DNA from: Legionella saoudiensis
Lineage (GTDB): Bacteria > Pseudomonadota > Gammaproteobacteria > Legionellales > Legionellaceae
Assembly: GCF_001465875.1 (NCBI RefSeq)
Contig: NZ_LN901322.1
Coordinates: 124,001 to 188,000 of the forward strand
Length of the DNA: 64,000 nucleotides
Direction: 5' to 3'
Below, one piece after another: positions 20,449 through 28,932 of this stretch (position 1 is its first letter; every line of letters begins with the position of its first letter). Under the pieces are notes generated by a model. The model did no database searches and was not told the origin of the DNA. It was given only the letters and a program-made list of their open reading frames with translations. A program made the position numbers and the translations under genes.

Positions 20449-20894
20449 ATGAAAAAAGAGGTTTTTATTTCAATCTGTGGCGGCCTTATTTTTTCTTTAG
20501 CCACACAAACAATTCTGGCCGATGAAATTCCCAGACACACCTTACCTATGTCTGAAATTTTGAAAATTCTGCAGACTCGGGGTTATAGCGCGATAAGAGA
20601 GGTTGAATTTGATGATGGTTTATATGAGGTGGAAGCCTTGATGAGAAAGGGATTCAGCTTATTCTTCGAATGAACCCCAATACAGGGGACTTTATCAACA
20701 CCAATTTAAAAACCACGAAATACCCCATCTCAATGCTTGAAGCGGCCCAGAGAATTGAAGACGCGGACTATCATACTATTTTCAAAATTGAAGCGCACGG
20801 CAGTCAGTATGAGGCAAAGGCCCTTGGTAAAGAGGATAAAAAAATTAAATTACGCATCGATGCTAATTCTGGCAAAATATATATCCTTGAATAA
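20449..20894 (+). pseudogene. secreted tandem PepSY-domain protein, frameshifted
   Basis: The first frame (20449-20673) has a signal peptide and a PepSY unit (SEILKILQTRGYSAIREVEF, then YEVEAL) and runs into a wrong-frame end. The second frame carries the other half of that unit (DEKGIQLILRMNPNTG in the alternative reading) and a second PepSY unit to 20894 (AAQRIEDADYHTIFKIEAHG). One base missing near 20639 would restore a single protein of about 148 residues. PepSY proteins commonly bind or sense at the envelope near proteases or copper genes. Intact before one deletion, or two separately translated pieces. Confidence 0.7.
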
Positions 20895-21212
20895 GAGAAT
20901 TAGGGTTATTTATTCTGCAACCTTTAAAATTTTTCAATAAATACAGCAAACAACCTATTTAAGTTAAGCTTAAAGAAATTTAAGGCTTGACATCCCCTGT
21001 CCTTATCACAAGAGCCATCACGAATCAGCTGATGCCTGCCCCTTGTCCTTATTTAATTGCTGCCTGTTTTTTAAATTCAAGGAGGGTTTTTAGCATGCAC
21101 TAAGATGGACTTTCGAGCTATTATGAAATTACAAAATAGTTCAAGCGCCATTTTTTATTCATCATGTATACTCTGCCCCTAAAATTACCTAAGTCCTTCA
21201 TTGCTTTTTCTA
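20895..21212. other. 318-bp gap, no gene recognised
   Basis: Contains a plus-strand TTGACATCCCC motif (about 20987) that resembles a MerR/CueR-type -35, but there is no matching dyad, no clear -10 and no gene in that direction. It is the 3' side of both the PepSY and copper-ATPase genes. No strong hairpin seen. Confidence 0.4.
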
Positions 21213-23408
21213 TCATGTCAGTTTATGACGCAAACGCAACGCATTGACAATCACTGACACTGAACTGAGTGCCATGGCCGTACCGGCTATCATCGGGTTA
21301 AGCAACAAGCCCGTGAGTGGATAAAGAACGCCTGCTGCAACCGGCACACCCAGTGCATTATAAAAAAAGGCAAAAAAGAGGTTTTGTTGAATGTTTTGTA
21401 CCGTATGGACCGATAATTCGTAGGCTTCTAAAAGCTTGCTTAAATCACCTGATAATAAGGTCATGCCAGCACTTTCAATCGCCACATCACTACCGGTTCC
21501 CATCGCAATGCCAATGTCGGCTTTTGCCAACGCAATGGCATCATTAACTCCATCTCCCACCATGGCAACCACATGTCCTTTTTGTTGCAGTTCGGAAATC
21601 ACTTTGCTTTTTTCATCGGGCAATACTTCTGCAATCACCTCTGTAACACCTACGCGTTGGGCCACCGCGTTTGCAGTCATAGCATTATCACCCGTGAGCA
21701 TGATGACGTGAATACCCTTTTTCATAAGAGAAGCAACTGCAAGTTGGCTGGACTCTTTAATACGGTCGGTCACAATAAAAACACCCGCCAATTGTTTATC
21801 AACCGTTAAATAAATCAAAGTAGCCCCTTCTTCTTGTGCTTTTAACGCAGCAATTGGAATTTCATTGTCAGGAACAGACAACCAGTGCGCATTGCCAATG
21901 GCAACCATCGCACTATCGATTTGCGCTTGAGCCCCCTTTCCTCGGACTGCAATAAAATCGGTGGCCTCTTTCAGTGTCATCTGACGTCTTTGCGCTTCAT
22001 CACGTAGCGCTCTAGCCAATGGGTGTTCGCTATGCCGCTCAAGGGAGGCGGCAAGAACCAAAAGTTCCGCTTCTTGCCAGTGACCACTGGGGATAATTTG
22101 GGTCAATGCCGGATGGCCTTGAGTCAGTGTTCCTGTTTTATCCACCACCAACGTGTTGATTTTGCGTAATTGCTCTAGTGATGCTGCATTTTTAATTAAG
22201 ATACCACGTCGTGCGCCCTCACCTATCCCAACCATGATTGACATAGGCGTTGCAAGTCCTAAAGCACAAGGACAGGCAATAATCAGTACGGAGATGGCAG
22301 CGATTAAGCCATAGCTTAAGGAAGGCGCAGGGCCTATTAAAAACCAGACGAGAAACGAAAGTATCGCAATCCCTAAAACGATTGGCACAAACCAAGCCGA
22401 TACAGCATCGGCCAAACGCTGAATAGGCGCTTGGCTACGCTGTGCTTCACTGACTTGTGTGATAATGCGGGCAAGTATGGTGTCTTTACCCACATGAGCG
22501 GCTTTTATAATGAGACTGCCATGTTGATTGAGCGTCCCGCCAATGACTTGATTGCCAACTTCTTTGGCGACAGGCATAGGCTCACCGGTTAACATGGACT
22601 CATCGACATCACTTTGCCCGCGAATTACCTCCCCATCAACCGGAATTTTTTCACCGGGGCGCACAAGCAACCTATCCTCTACCGCTACTTCATCAAGTGT
22701 GATGTCCTCTTCTTGCTCTTCATTATTCAATCGGTGAGCAAGGGTTGGATTTAAATGAAGCAATGCGCGAATGGCATCCCCTGTGCGCTCGCGTGCTTTT
22801 AATTCCAATACTTGCCCTAAAAGCACCAAGGTCGTAATGACTGCTGCTGCTTCAAAATACACCGGCATCATGCTGCTTTTCTGCATATGTAGGGGTGGCA
22901 ATTGGGGGAAAATAACTACCGCTAAACTATAGCCCCAGGCAACGCCTGTTCCCAAAGCAATCAGGGTAAACATGTTCAAGTGACGGGACAAAAGCGATTG
23001 CCAACCACGAACAAAGAAAGGCCTGCCACAACCTAAAACCACCAAAGTGGTCAGTGCTGCTTGAAGCCACAAGGATAAGGACATTCGAGTAGGTGCGACC
23101 ATCCAATACTCATCCATCGCTAAGAGAACAACCGGGATGCTGAGGATAGAGGACAGTATAAAACGCCTAAACATATCCTCATATTCAGGATTTTTTTGCT
23201 CAGCTAAACTCACCTGCTCAGGCTCAAGCGCCATGCCGCAAATGGGACAGGTTCCTGGTTTATCTTGACGGATTTGGGGATGCATGGGGCAAGTATACAG
23301 GGCGTTTTTTGATGTCGTCACAGTAGGCGCAGATGTTTGTGAATGCTGATGATTGCAGCAACTGTGTGCTTCTTTATGGTGCTGAGAACCGTGTTTATTT
23401 GTACTCAT
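21213..23408 (-). CDS. copA: CopA-type Cu(I) exporting P1B ATPase
   Basis: ATG 23408 is preferred (GAGG six bases upstream, overlapping the csoR stop); 731 residues. The N-terminus is His/Cys-rich ([13 protein letters not shown]) and is followed by a heavy-metal-binding domain YTCPMHP and [10 protein letters not shown] instead of a GMxCxxC fold. Canonical [14 protein letters not shown] actuator loop, [18 protein letters not shown] and [12 protein letters not shown]-terminal helices contain the NALRLRH end with copper-coordinating residues YN and MSS typical of P1B-1. Family role: cytoplasmic Cu(I) export. Second gene of the csoR-copA operon. Confidence 0.95.
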   Translation of the reverse strand: MSTNKHGSQHHKEAHSCCNHQHSQTSAPTVTTSKNALYTCPMHPQIRQDKPGTCPICGMALEPEQVSLAEQKNPEYEDMFRRFILSSILSIPVVLLAMDEYWMVAPTRMSLSLWLQAALTTLVVLGCGRPFFVRGWQSLLSRHLNMFTLIALGTGVAWGYSLAVVIFPQLPPLHMQKSSMMPVYFEAAAVITTLVLLGQVLELKARERTGDAIRALLHLNPTLAHRLNNEEQEEDITLDEVAVEDRLLVRPGEKIPVDGEVIRGQSDVDESMLTGEPMPVAKEVGNQVIGGTLNQHGSLIIKAAHVGKDTILARIITQVSEAQRSQAPIQRLADAVSAWFVPIVLGIAILSFLVWFLIGPAPSLSYGLIAAISVLIIACPCALGLATPMSIMVGIGEGARRGILIKNAASLEQLRKINTLVVDKTGTLTQGHPALTQIIPSGHWQEAELLVLAASLERHSEHPLARALRDEAQRRQMTLKEATDFIAVRGKGAQAQIDSAMVAIGNAHWLSVPDNEIPIAALKAQEEGATLIYLTVDKQLAGVFIVTDRIKESSQLAVASLMKKGIHVIMLTGDNAMTANAVAQRVGVTEVIAEVLPDEKSKVISELQQKGHVVAMVGDGVNDAIALAKADIGIAMGTGSDVAIESAGMTLLSGDLSKLLEAYELSVHTVQNIQQNLFFAFFYNALGVPVAAGVLYPLTGLLLNPMIAGTAMALSSVSVIVNALRLRHKLT

Positions 23409-23416
23409 CATGCACC

Positions 23417-23692
23417 TCAATCGTATTTTTTAAGCAAGGCCATAATCTCATCCATTTTTTCCTGGCGAGATTCCTGATTGCCATGGCAGGCCGCTTCATT
23501 AAGGCAATTCAACACGTGGCGCTCAAGCACGCCAAGCTCAATGGTTTTTACCGCATTACGAACAGCGCGTAGTTGCGACAGAATATCCACGCAATAGCGT
23601 TTCTCCTCAATCATCCGCTTAATGCCTTCAAGCTGACCTGTAACTCGATTAAGTCGGGATAATTCGTGGTGATGCTCTGGGTGTTTTGACAT
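23417..23692 (-). CDS. csoR: CsoR-family Cu(I)-sensing repressor
   Basis: 91-residue four-helix DUF156 protein. The Cys-His-Cys set of copper CsoR is present: RYCVDIL, then ERHVLNC. The N-terminus is His-rich (SKHPEHHHE). It stops 9 bp before the copA start, with copA's ribosome site overlapping its stop, so the pair is one operon. A pseudo-palindromic operator with ATACCCCT/AGGGGTAT lies immediately upstream. Copper binding should lower DNA affinity and open the operon. Confidence 0.93.
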   Translation of the reverse strand: MSKHPEHHHELSRLNRVTGQLEGIKRMIEEKRYCVDILSQLRAVRNAVKTIELGVLERHVLNCLNEAACHGNQESRQEKMDEIMALLKKYD

Positions 23693-23706
23693 GTATTTTC
23701 TCCTGT

Positions 23707-23739
23707 ATACCCCTATAGGTATATACCCATAAGGGGTAT
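23707..23739. promoter_or_regulatory. CsoR operator
   Basis: Outer arms ATACCCCT (23707-23714) and AGGGGTAT (23732-23739) enclose a second imperfect pair ATAGGTAT/ATACCCAT. The G/C-run flanked by ATA is typical of CsoR-family sites. It lies about 15 bp upstream of csoR and overlaps its promoter region. Confidence 0.8.
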
Positions 23740-23873
23740 TTTGTCAACGCTAAGATAGAAAATAAAAAACGACGAGCCGAGCCTATGACACAACAAAAAG
23801 CAACAAGGAGAACAAATTAATAGAAATAACGGATTCGGTTTATGAGCGTAAATTAATTGGATGCTCCACTTGC

Positions 23874-24711
23874 TTATGAACCATTGTAAATGCAAACCGA
23901 ATCGTATGTGATGTTTTGTTTTGCAGCATAACAGGCTATATCAGCCTGTTTGATGATCTCAATGACTGATACAGAATCACGATTTAGTATGGAGATACCT
24001 ACCGAGCATCCAACGTTAAACTCATTGGCATCATAAGACTTTGATGCAAGTTGCACGATATCTCGTGCTATATGAGAAGCCTCCTCCAAAGAAATATGGT
24101 TCATCACTGCAATAAATTCATCACCACCATAACGCGCAATCAAGTCGTTTTTTCGAAGCCGTTGTTTTAATAATGTGATAAAATTTTGCAACACCTTATC
24201 ACCGACATCATGACCAAAGTTATCATTCACCAATTTAAAGTTATCCATATCAATGAACATGATGACACACATTCCACCACCTGTTTGTATATTCTGGAAG
24301 TAAGTATTGAGCACATCAAGAAGATGCTCCCTTGTGTTACAACCAGTGAGTCCATCATGTTTGCTTCGATGTTCCAATGTTGCAAAACGCAACGTTAAGT
24401 CATCAATCATTAATCATTTCTGTTTTTTTAATCGTTTTTTCCATTAACTGACACGATAAATAAACATAAAGTCCGCCCAATAAAAATACAGAGGCATAAA
24501 AATAATTAAGACAGTGGGGATCAATAAAAACACCGTAAAGAATGCAGCTTAAATAGCTCAATATGAACAGACCAATAAGAGTCAATTAGGCAATCCAGTG
24601 GTAACGATATCCATTTGTTTCACGAAGAAGGCCATGAATTAGATACCCTCCTTTTGAAAGAAGTAGAATACCTAAAGTAATCATACCGATGGGAATAAAA
24701 GTTGCACTCAT
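23874..24711 (-). pseudogene. membrane diguanylate cyclase (GGDEF) gene split by a stop and a frameshift
   Basis: Reading leftward, ATG 24711 opens 41 codons with one membrane helix, then TAA (24588-24586). The same frame continues (LTLIGLFILSYLSCILYGVF, then YFYASVFLLGGLYVYLSCQL) to a stop near 24403. The next frame (178 codons from ATG 24410) begins FATLEHRSKHDGLTG and has an intact GGDEF catalytic domain: DMDNFKLVND, RYGGDEF, the dimerisation end and SVGISIL. Read together this is one cyclase of about 280 residues with three N-terminal helices. The C-terminal piece alone could still be active if translated from its own ATG. c-di-GMP synthesis is the known activity. Confidence 0.75.
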
Positions 24712-25012
24712 TTTATCAAGTCAGTCATTACCCTTATCCATGAGTATAAAACCAGTTTTGATTTTTTTCATGAATAGCAGCCACACGAATGAGACACTAT
24801 TGATTGAATTAGGATGTTTATGCTAGAAAGATCATTTTAGAGATAAAGGCCCATGGAACAAATAAAAAAACCCATTTTTTCTCAGTTAATTCATGTTTCT
24901 GATGCAAGATTATCCTAGAATTGAATAAGATGGGCATCCATTTTTGTTACAAAAGCTATTTTCTTTCATGAGAGTGTTTTGAAAAGATTTCTATTTGTGG
25001 AGTTCAAAAAAC
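24712..25012. other. gap, promoter region only
   Basis: About 300 bp between the diguanylate-cyclase locus and a small ORF. No gene, repeat or hairpin recognised; both flanking genes point away from it, so it should hold their promoters. Confidence 0.4.
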
Positions 25013-25300
25013 GTGACTATTTTATTGAATACACTCGAACGTGAGTGCTTAATTTTTTTATCCACGAGAATAGTGACTCAAGAAAATCTTCAGGGGTTAA
25101 TTTATGAGTTCCTTTACACACAACCTGAACATTTATTACTAATACTGGCCAAAGAGGTACAGCACGACGATGCAATTAGCACGATTCTGGCTCAATCAAA
25201 ACCCCATCAATCTAATATTTTGATTGAGAGAGTTATAGGTCATTTAAACGATATTCTTTTTCAAATCATCAAAACTTATTATTTTCAAACAAAATATTAA
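25013..25300 (+). CDS. unrecognised 95-residue helical protein
   Basis: GTG 25013 with GGAG ten bases upstream is chosen; an earlier TTG at 24995 has no ribosome site. The protein is helical and Leu-rich (LNTLERECLIFLSTRIVTQEN; LLLILAKEVQHDD; RVIGHLNDILFQIIKTYYF). No signal peptide or known domain seen. Small size and position between regulators suggest a regulatory or effector-accessory protein, but nothing supports a specific role. Confidence 0.45.
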   Translation: MTILLNTLERECLIFLSTRIVTQENLQGLIYEFLYTQPEHLLLILAKEVQHDDAISTILAQSKPHQSNILIERVIGHLNDILFQIIKTYYFQTKY

Positions 25301-25408
25301 TCGCAGCCAAATGAGTCATCTCTGTCGTTACCCTACCTAAATTGTGGCGCATCAATACCCAGCTTAAAGTCTTACGACCCATAAGTCCTAAAGGAATATA
25401 TTGCCTTT

Positions 25409-26623
25409 TTATATCACAACGGTCATCTGTGCCCCATGGGTAGAAACAGCTAAAAAAGGAGCCTCTTTTTTTATTGCATAAAACCCTTTGATGCTTGGCT
25501 TAACACCATCAAACGATTCCTGTGTCTCTTCAGATTGATACACATCAATTTGTTCCAGGCGAATAATCTGTTGTTCCTGTCGGTCTAAAAGTTTGCGATA
25601 CCGCTGATTACTTTCTTCTAATTGTTTGGTAACTATTGACAGTTTGCGTTCGGCATCACAAATTCGGTCTGCCACCTCAACAAAGCTTTTCTCTTTATTG
25701 GTTAGAAATTCCTCTAATCTTTTTTGAAAAGCAGCTCGTTGTTCTTTGTCTTGAATAACCATATTAGAAAATGTTTCAACTGTTCCACTTAATACCAGTC
25801 CAACAGCCCGCGCCTGTTCAACTTCTATTCCCATTTTTTCTTTCACGTTATCCAGTTCTTTTATTTTATCAGATAACTGATTTTGATTTTCTTTATACGC
25901 CTGAGCAACCTGTTCTAATTGTCTTTGAGTATTTTCTAAAGCTTGAGACTGCGCATCGTTTGAGTCTTTGAGCCTTTTGCTAGTAAGTTCAAGTTCAATC
26001 TGAGTGGCACGCAGTGCTTTTTCGGTATCCGTAAGCTCATTAATTTGTGACTTTAATGTTTTAATTTGCTCACAAAATTGATCAATATTAGCGGTTAGGC
26101 GCGTATTTTCTTTCTGGAATGCATCAATTTCAATTGCCAGCTGTTCGCGTAAGAGATCTAGAGTTGAAATAACCGAGTCCAGCAGATCAGCAAGACTTGA
26201 GATTCCTGCCTTTAAACCTTCGATATTGTCTGCATTTTGACTCTGATGATTTTCAAGAAGGATATGGCTTACCGTATAAACAATTCCAGTAACAATACTG
26301 AGCGTAATAAGGGCTGCAAGATTTGCCATGAGTCCAATCATCAACACTGGTACGGTGAGCACGACACCTGCAGTAATTTTTTGCCATAAGGGGATTTCAT
26401 TCCAGAAACTGGCAGCACGCGATAATAAGCTTGGATTGTGATTCATCGCCTGAATCAATTGATTCAATTCTTCTTTGATTTTTTGTATTTTATTTTGAGT
26501 AATTACAATCTTCTCAAAACGTTCTTTATCTTTTTTTGTTTTTTGATTGGGGTTGTCCTGCTCCATGTTTTCTGACGGATGAAGGTCTAAAGCTAACTCA
26601 AGTTCCAATTTTTGATACGTCAT
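25409..26623 (-). CDS. coiled-coil protein with a membrane hairpin (LegC/Inc-like)
   Basis: 404 residues with a GGAAG ribosome site. Residues about 78-120 form two adjacent hydrophobic segments separated by a short turn (ITAGVVLTVPVLMIGLMANL, ALITLSIVTGIVYTVSHILL), and residues about 130-365 are nearly continuous coiled coil rich in Glu, Gln, Lys. The C-terminus (APFLAVSTHGAQMTVVI) is short and non-acidic. A bilobed membrane anchor plus long coiled coil is the build of Legionella LegC2/LegC3/LegC7 Dot/Icm effectors and of chlamydial Inc proteins. The effector role is inference; a typical acidic C-terminal E-block is not evident. Confidence 0.65.
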   Translation of the reverse strand: MTYQKLELELALDLHPSENMEQDNPNQKTKKDKERFEKIVITQNKIQKIKEELNQLIQAMNHNPSLLSRAASFWNEIPLWQKITAGVVLTVPVLMIGLMANLAALITLSIVTGIVYTVSHILLENHQSQNADNIEGLKAGISSLADLLDSVISTLDLLREQLAIEIDAFQKENTRLTANIDQFCEQIKTLKSQINELTDTEKALRATQIELELTSKRLKDSNDAQSQALENTQRQLEQVAQAYKENQNQLSDKIKELDNVKEKMGIEVEQARAVGLVLSGTVETFSNMVIQDKEQRAAFQKRLEEFLTNKEKSFVEVADRICDAERKLSIVTKQLEESNQRYRKLLDRQEQQIIRLEQIDVYQSEETQESFDGVKPSIKGFYAIKKEAPFLAVSTHGAQMTVVI

Positions 26624-26950
26624 GGTTCTTCCTTACAACGAGTGGGCATCCACTTTTTAATGCTAAACGGTGTCACATGAGTTTCGGACTTACCTTAAGA
26701 GAAACAAAGTGACGGAAAATCCCGTAATTATTGAATTAATTACCCGTACTTTTTTTATGTATTGGATTGAGGTGTAACAATCCTGTACATAAGGCATTAA
26801 GGTTGTGTATTGAGAGGTGAAATTGATTTTTAATGTTTAGAATGTTACTCATTACCATTTTCCTTAATTTGGTTTGAAACAACAGTCAACCGAACACTTT
26901 TTCCTGGAGCGGTTAAATTATGATCATTCTATCGAATAAATTGTGTTCAG

Positions 26951-27100
26951 TCATTCTTTTTTTAGTGACTCACCATTAAGATGTGACATCAACCATTCTG
27001 CTTCCTCTAAAGAAGCAAAAATTGTAACCACACTACCTTTGCCGCCATAATTAAAATGTATGTTAACCTTGGATGAAAGTTTTTTCGATTGTTGTGCCAT
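26951..27100 (-). pseudogene. ParB C-terminal-domain-like relic
   Basis: A 49-codon frame (ATG 27100) reads KVNIHFNYGGKGSVVTIFAS and EEAEWLMSHL, which resembles the dimerisation domain at the end of ParB proteins (KVxIxxxxxGKGxxxIxFxSxxE). The frame is open back into the neighbouring inverted-repeat element, so the N-terminal part is missing. I read it as a leftover of a plasmid or ICE partition gene; with one small domain the assignment is tentative. The rest of 26624-26950 has no recognisable gene. Confidence 0.4.
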
Positions 27101-27119
27101 CCAATCCTTCGCTTTTTCC

Positions 27120-27232
27120 TCAAATAGGCCTAGTGTAATGAAATGGACTCCTCTCCTTACAGACGGGATAATATCCCAGTTTACGGATTGGAATAAATAA
27201 GGAGTTCATTTCATTACACTAGGCCTATTTGA
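27120..27232. mobile_element. MITE-like element, 33-bp terminal inverted repeats
   Basis: Arms 27120-27152 and 27200-27232 are complementary at 32 of 33 positions (TCAAATAGGCCTAGTGTAAT at the left end), around a 47-bp centre. No transposase is encoded. Size, near-perfect long terminal repeats and internal ORF debris fit a non-autonomous element. Its left arm abuts the ParB-like relic. A perfect small palindrome TAGGCCTA lies in each arm. A large hairpin in RNA is also possible. Confidence 0.7.
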
Positions 27233-27292
27233 AGCCTAAGAAATTCTTATAAAAAAGATGGTTTCGCGAGCCCAAAGAGAGTGAAATAAAAA

Positions 27293-27322
27293 TTGACATC
27301 AGCAACTATTTTGCATTAAAAT
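27293..27322 (+). promoter_or_regulatory. sigma-70-type promoter of the resistance operon
   Basis: TTGACA (27293-27298), 18-bp spacer, TAAAAT (27317-27322), about 145 bp upstream of the ABC-F gene. The distance leaves a leader with a short ORF and a hairpin. Confidence 0.55.
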
Positions 27323-27365
27323 ATCAAGTGATATAAAAAACCATCAAAAGTAGGTTTATAACGCC

Positions 27366-27402
27366 ATGAAAATTACATCTTAAGTACGCCCTTCTACAGG
27401 GC
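27366..27402 (+). promoter_or_regulatory. leader with five-codon ORF and hairpin upstream of ABC-F
   Basis: ATG 27366 to TAA 27383 could encode a five-residue leader (MKITS), followed immediately by a GCCCT/AGGGC stem with a 5-nt loop (27388-27402). ABC-F antibiotic-resistance genes are frequently controlled by ribosome-stalling leader peptides with attenuator hairpins; this arrangement looks similar but there is no U-run after the stem, and the leader's ribosome site is weak. Confidence 0.35.
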
Positions 27403-27468
27403 AGAGAGAGTAAATCATTTTTGATTTTCTATTTTTATTGTCCTAAAAGATATGCTTAAGAGTAAATC

Positions 27469-28932
27469 ATGCATCATAAACCGATTCAATTTAAAGACCT
27501 AGGTCTTATCTACCCGCATAAAATCTGTTTTCAAGACTTCAGTGGTGAAATTCACTTTGGTGAGCGTATTGCACTGATTGGCCGAAATGGCTCAGGAAAA
27601 TCAACCTTACTTAAGAGATTTGCTGGTCTTTGTTCAGCCTCTGCTGGCGAAATTAAAATGCCACAGGATGTTCGTATTGGTTATTTACCCCAAGTGATTG
27701 AAGAATGTCCTGATTTAAGTGGTGGTCAACGATTAAACCAAGCATTAACCAAGATATTGTCTGAAGATCCGAATGTGTTGTTGTTGGATGAACCCACAAA
27801 TCATCTGGACAGACGCAATCGCCGTTCTTTAATGCGTATGCTCCTGCATTATCCGGGGACGTTGGTCATTGCTTCTCATGATACGGAGCTCATCAATACA
27901 GTCGCAGATACTCTATGGCATATTGATTTAGGTAAGCTCGCTGTATTTAGAGGGGCTTATTGTGATTATCAGCAAATGCTTGAAGACAAGAAAGCATCGA
28001 TTGAACAGGAATTATCACGGATTTCACGGGAGAAGAAAGAATCACATCTTGCTCTAATGAGAGAACAAGAACGGAATAAACGTTCTCGTGTTCAGGGTGA
28101 AAAAAAGATAGCGCAGCGTAAATGGCCAACGATTCGGTCTCATACAAAGCTTGCCAATGCAATGACAACAGGAAATAAACGATTAAGTCAGATTAATCAT
28201 AAAAAACAACAGGTGCTTGAAGAGCTTTCATCTTTAAACCTTCCGGAAACGATTAAGCCCAAATTTAAATTAAACGGTCTTGACCACCATAAGCCCCTAA
28301 TCAGTATTCAAGACGCTTCTATTGCCTACGAGGCTTTCGATGTGATTCTTGAAGAGATTCATTTTCACTTGAATGGCTGCGAACGGGTGGCATTGTATGG
28401 GGACAACGCATCAGGGAAGTCCACCTTTGTCAAAGCGATCTTGGAGGATAGTCACATTAAGAGAACAGGTGAGTGGACTCTTCCAGAGCGCAATACAGTT
28501 GGGTATCTCGATCAGCATTATCAACATCTGAATTGTGACGAAACAGTTCTGGATTTGATGAAAAGTCAGATGCCCCATGCTTCTCATGCTGAACTTCGTG
28601 TCCATTTGAATGACTTTTTATTTCGCAAAAACATCGAGGTAGAAATAAAGGTCAAAGATCTTTCTGGTGGTGAAAAGGCAAGGCTTTCTTTAGCCTTAAT
28701 TGCTGCCAATCCGCCTAAGCTAATTATTTTAGATGAGGTAACCAACAATGTAGATCTGGAAACACGCGATCATATCATTCAAGTATTACGTGAATTTTCA
28801 GGTGCAATACTGGTTATTTCTCACGATTATGATTTTTTAGATTCCATTCACATTGAAACTAAGTATCACGTTCATCAAGGGAAGATACATCATTTCAATG
28901 AGGAACAATCAGAGGGTGTTCATCATGACTAA
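27469..28932 (+). CDS. ABC-F ATPase (ribosome-protection/translation factor type)
   Basis: 487 residues, two ABC nucleotide-binding halves and no membrane segment. Half one: Walker A GRNGSGKST, signature LSGGQR, Walker B LLLDEPTNHLD. A charged linker (SREKKESHLALMREQERNKR) lies between. Half two: GDNASGKST, LSGGEKARLSLAL, IILDEVTNNVD. Shorter than typical EttA-like factors, and close in build to antibiotic-resistance ABC-F proteins such as Vga and Msr types. Either a ribosome-protection factor or a housekeeping paralogue. It is first in an operon with an ABC exporter and modifying enzymes, which favours a resistance role. Confidence 0.85.
   Translation: MHHKPIQFKDLGLIYPHKICFQDFSGEIHFGERIALIGRNGSGKSTLLKRFAGLCSASAGEIKMPQDVRIGYLPQVIEECPDLSGGQRLNQALTKILSEDPNVLLLDEPTNHLDRRNRRSLMRMLLHYPGTLVIASHDTELINTVADTLWHIDLGKLAVFRGAYCDYQQMLEDKKASIEQELSRISREKKESHLALMREQERNKRSRVQGEKKIAQRKWPTIRSHTKLANAMTTGNKRLSQINHKKQQVLEELSSLNLPETIKPKFKLNGLDHHKPLISIQDASIAYEAFDVILEEIHFHLNGCERVALYGDNASGKSTFVKAILEDSHIKRTGEWTLPERNTVGYLDQHYQHLNCDETVLDLMKSQMPHASHAELRVHLNDFLFRKNIEVEIKVKDLSGGEKARLSLALIAANPPKLIILDEVTNNVDLETRDHIIQVLREFSGAILVISHDYDFLDSIHIETKYHVHQGKIHHFNEEQSEGVHHD

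Noticed and set aside
20980..21010. CueR-type promoter (TTGACATCCCC)
   Set aside because: No dyad, no -10 and no plus-strand gene follows.
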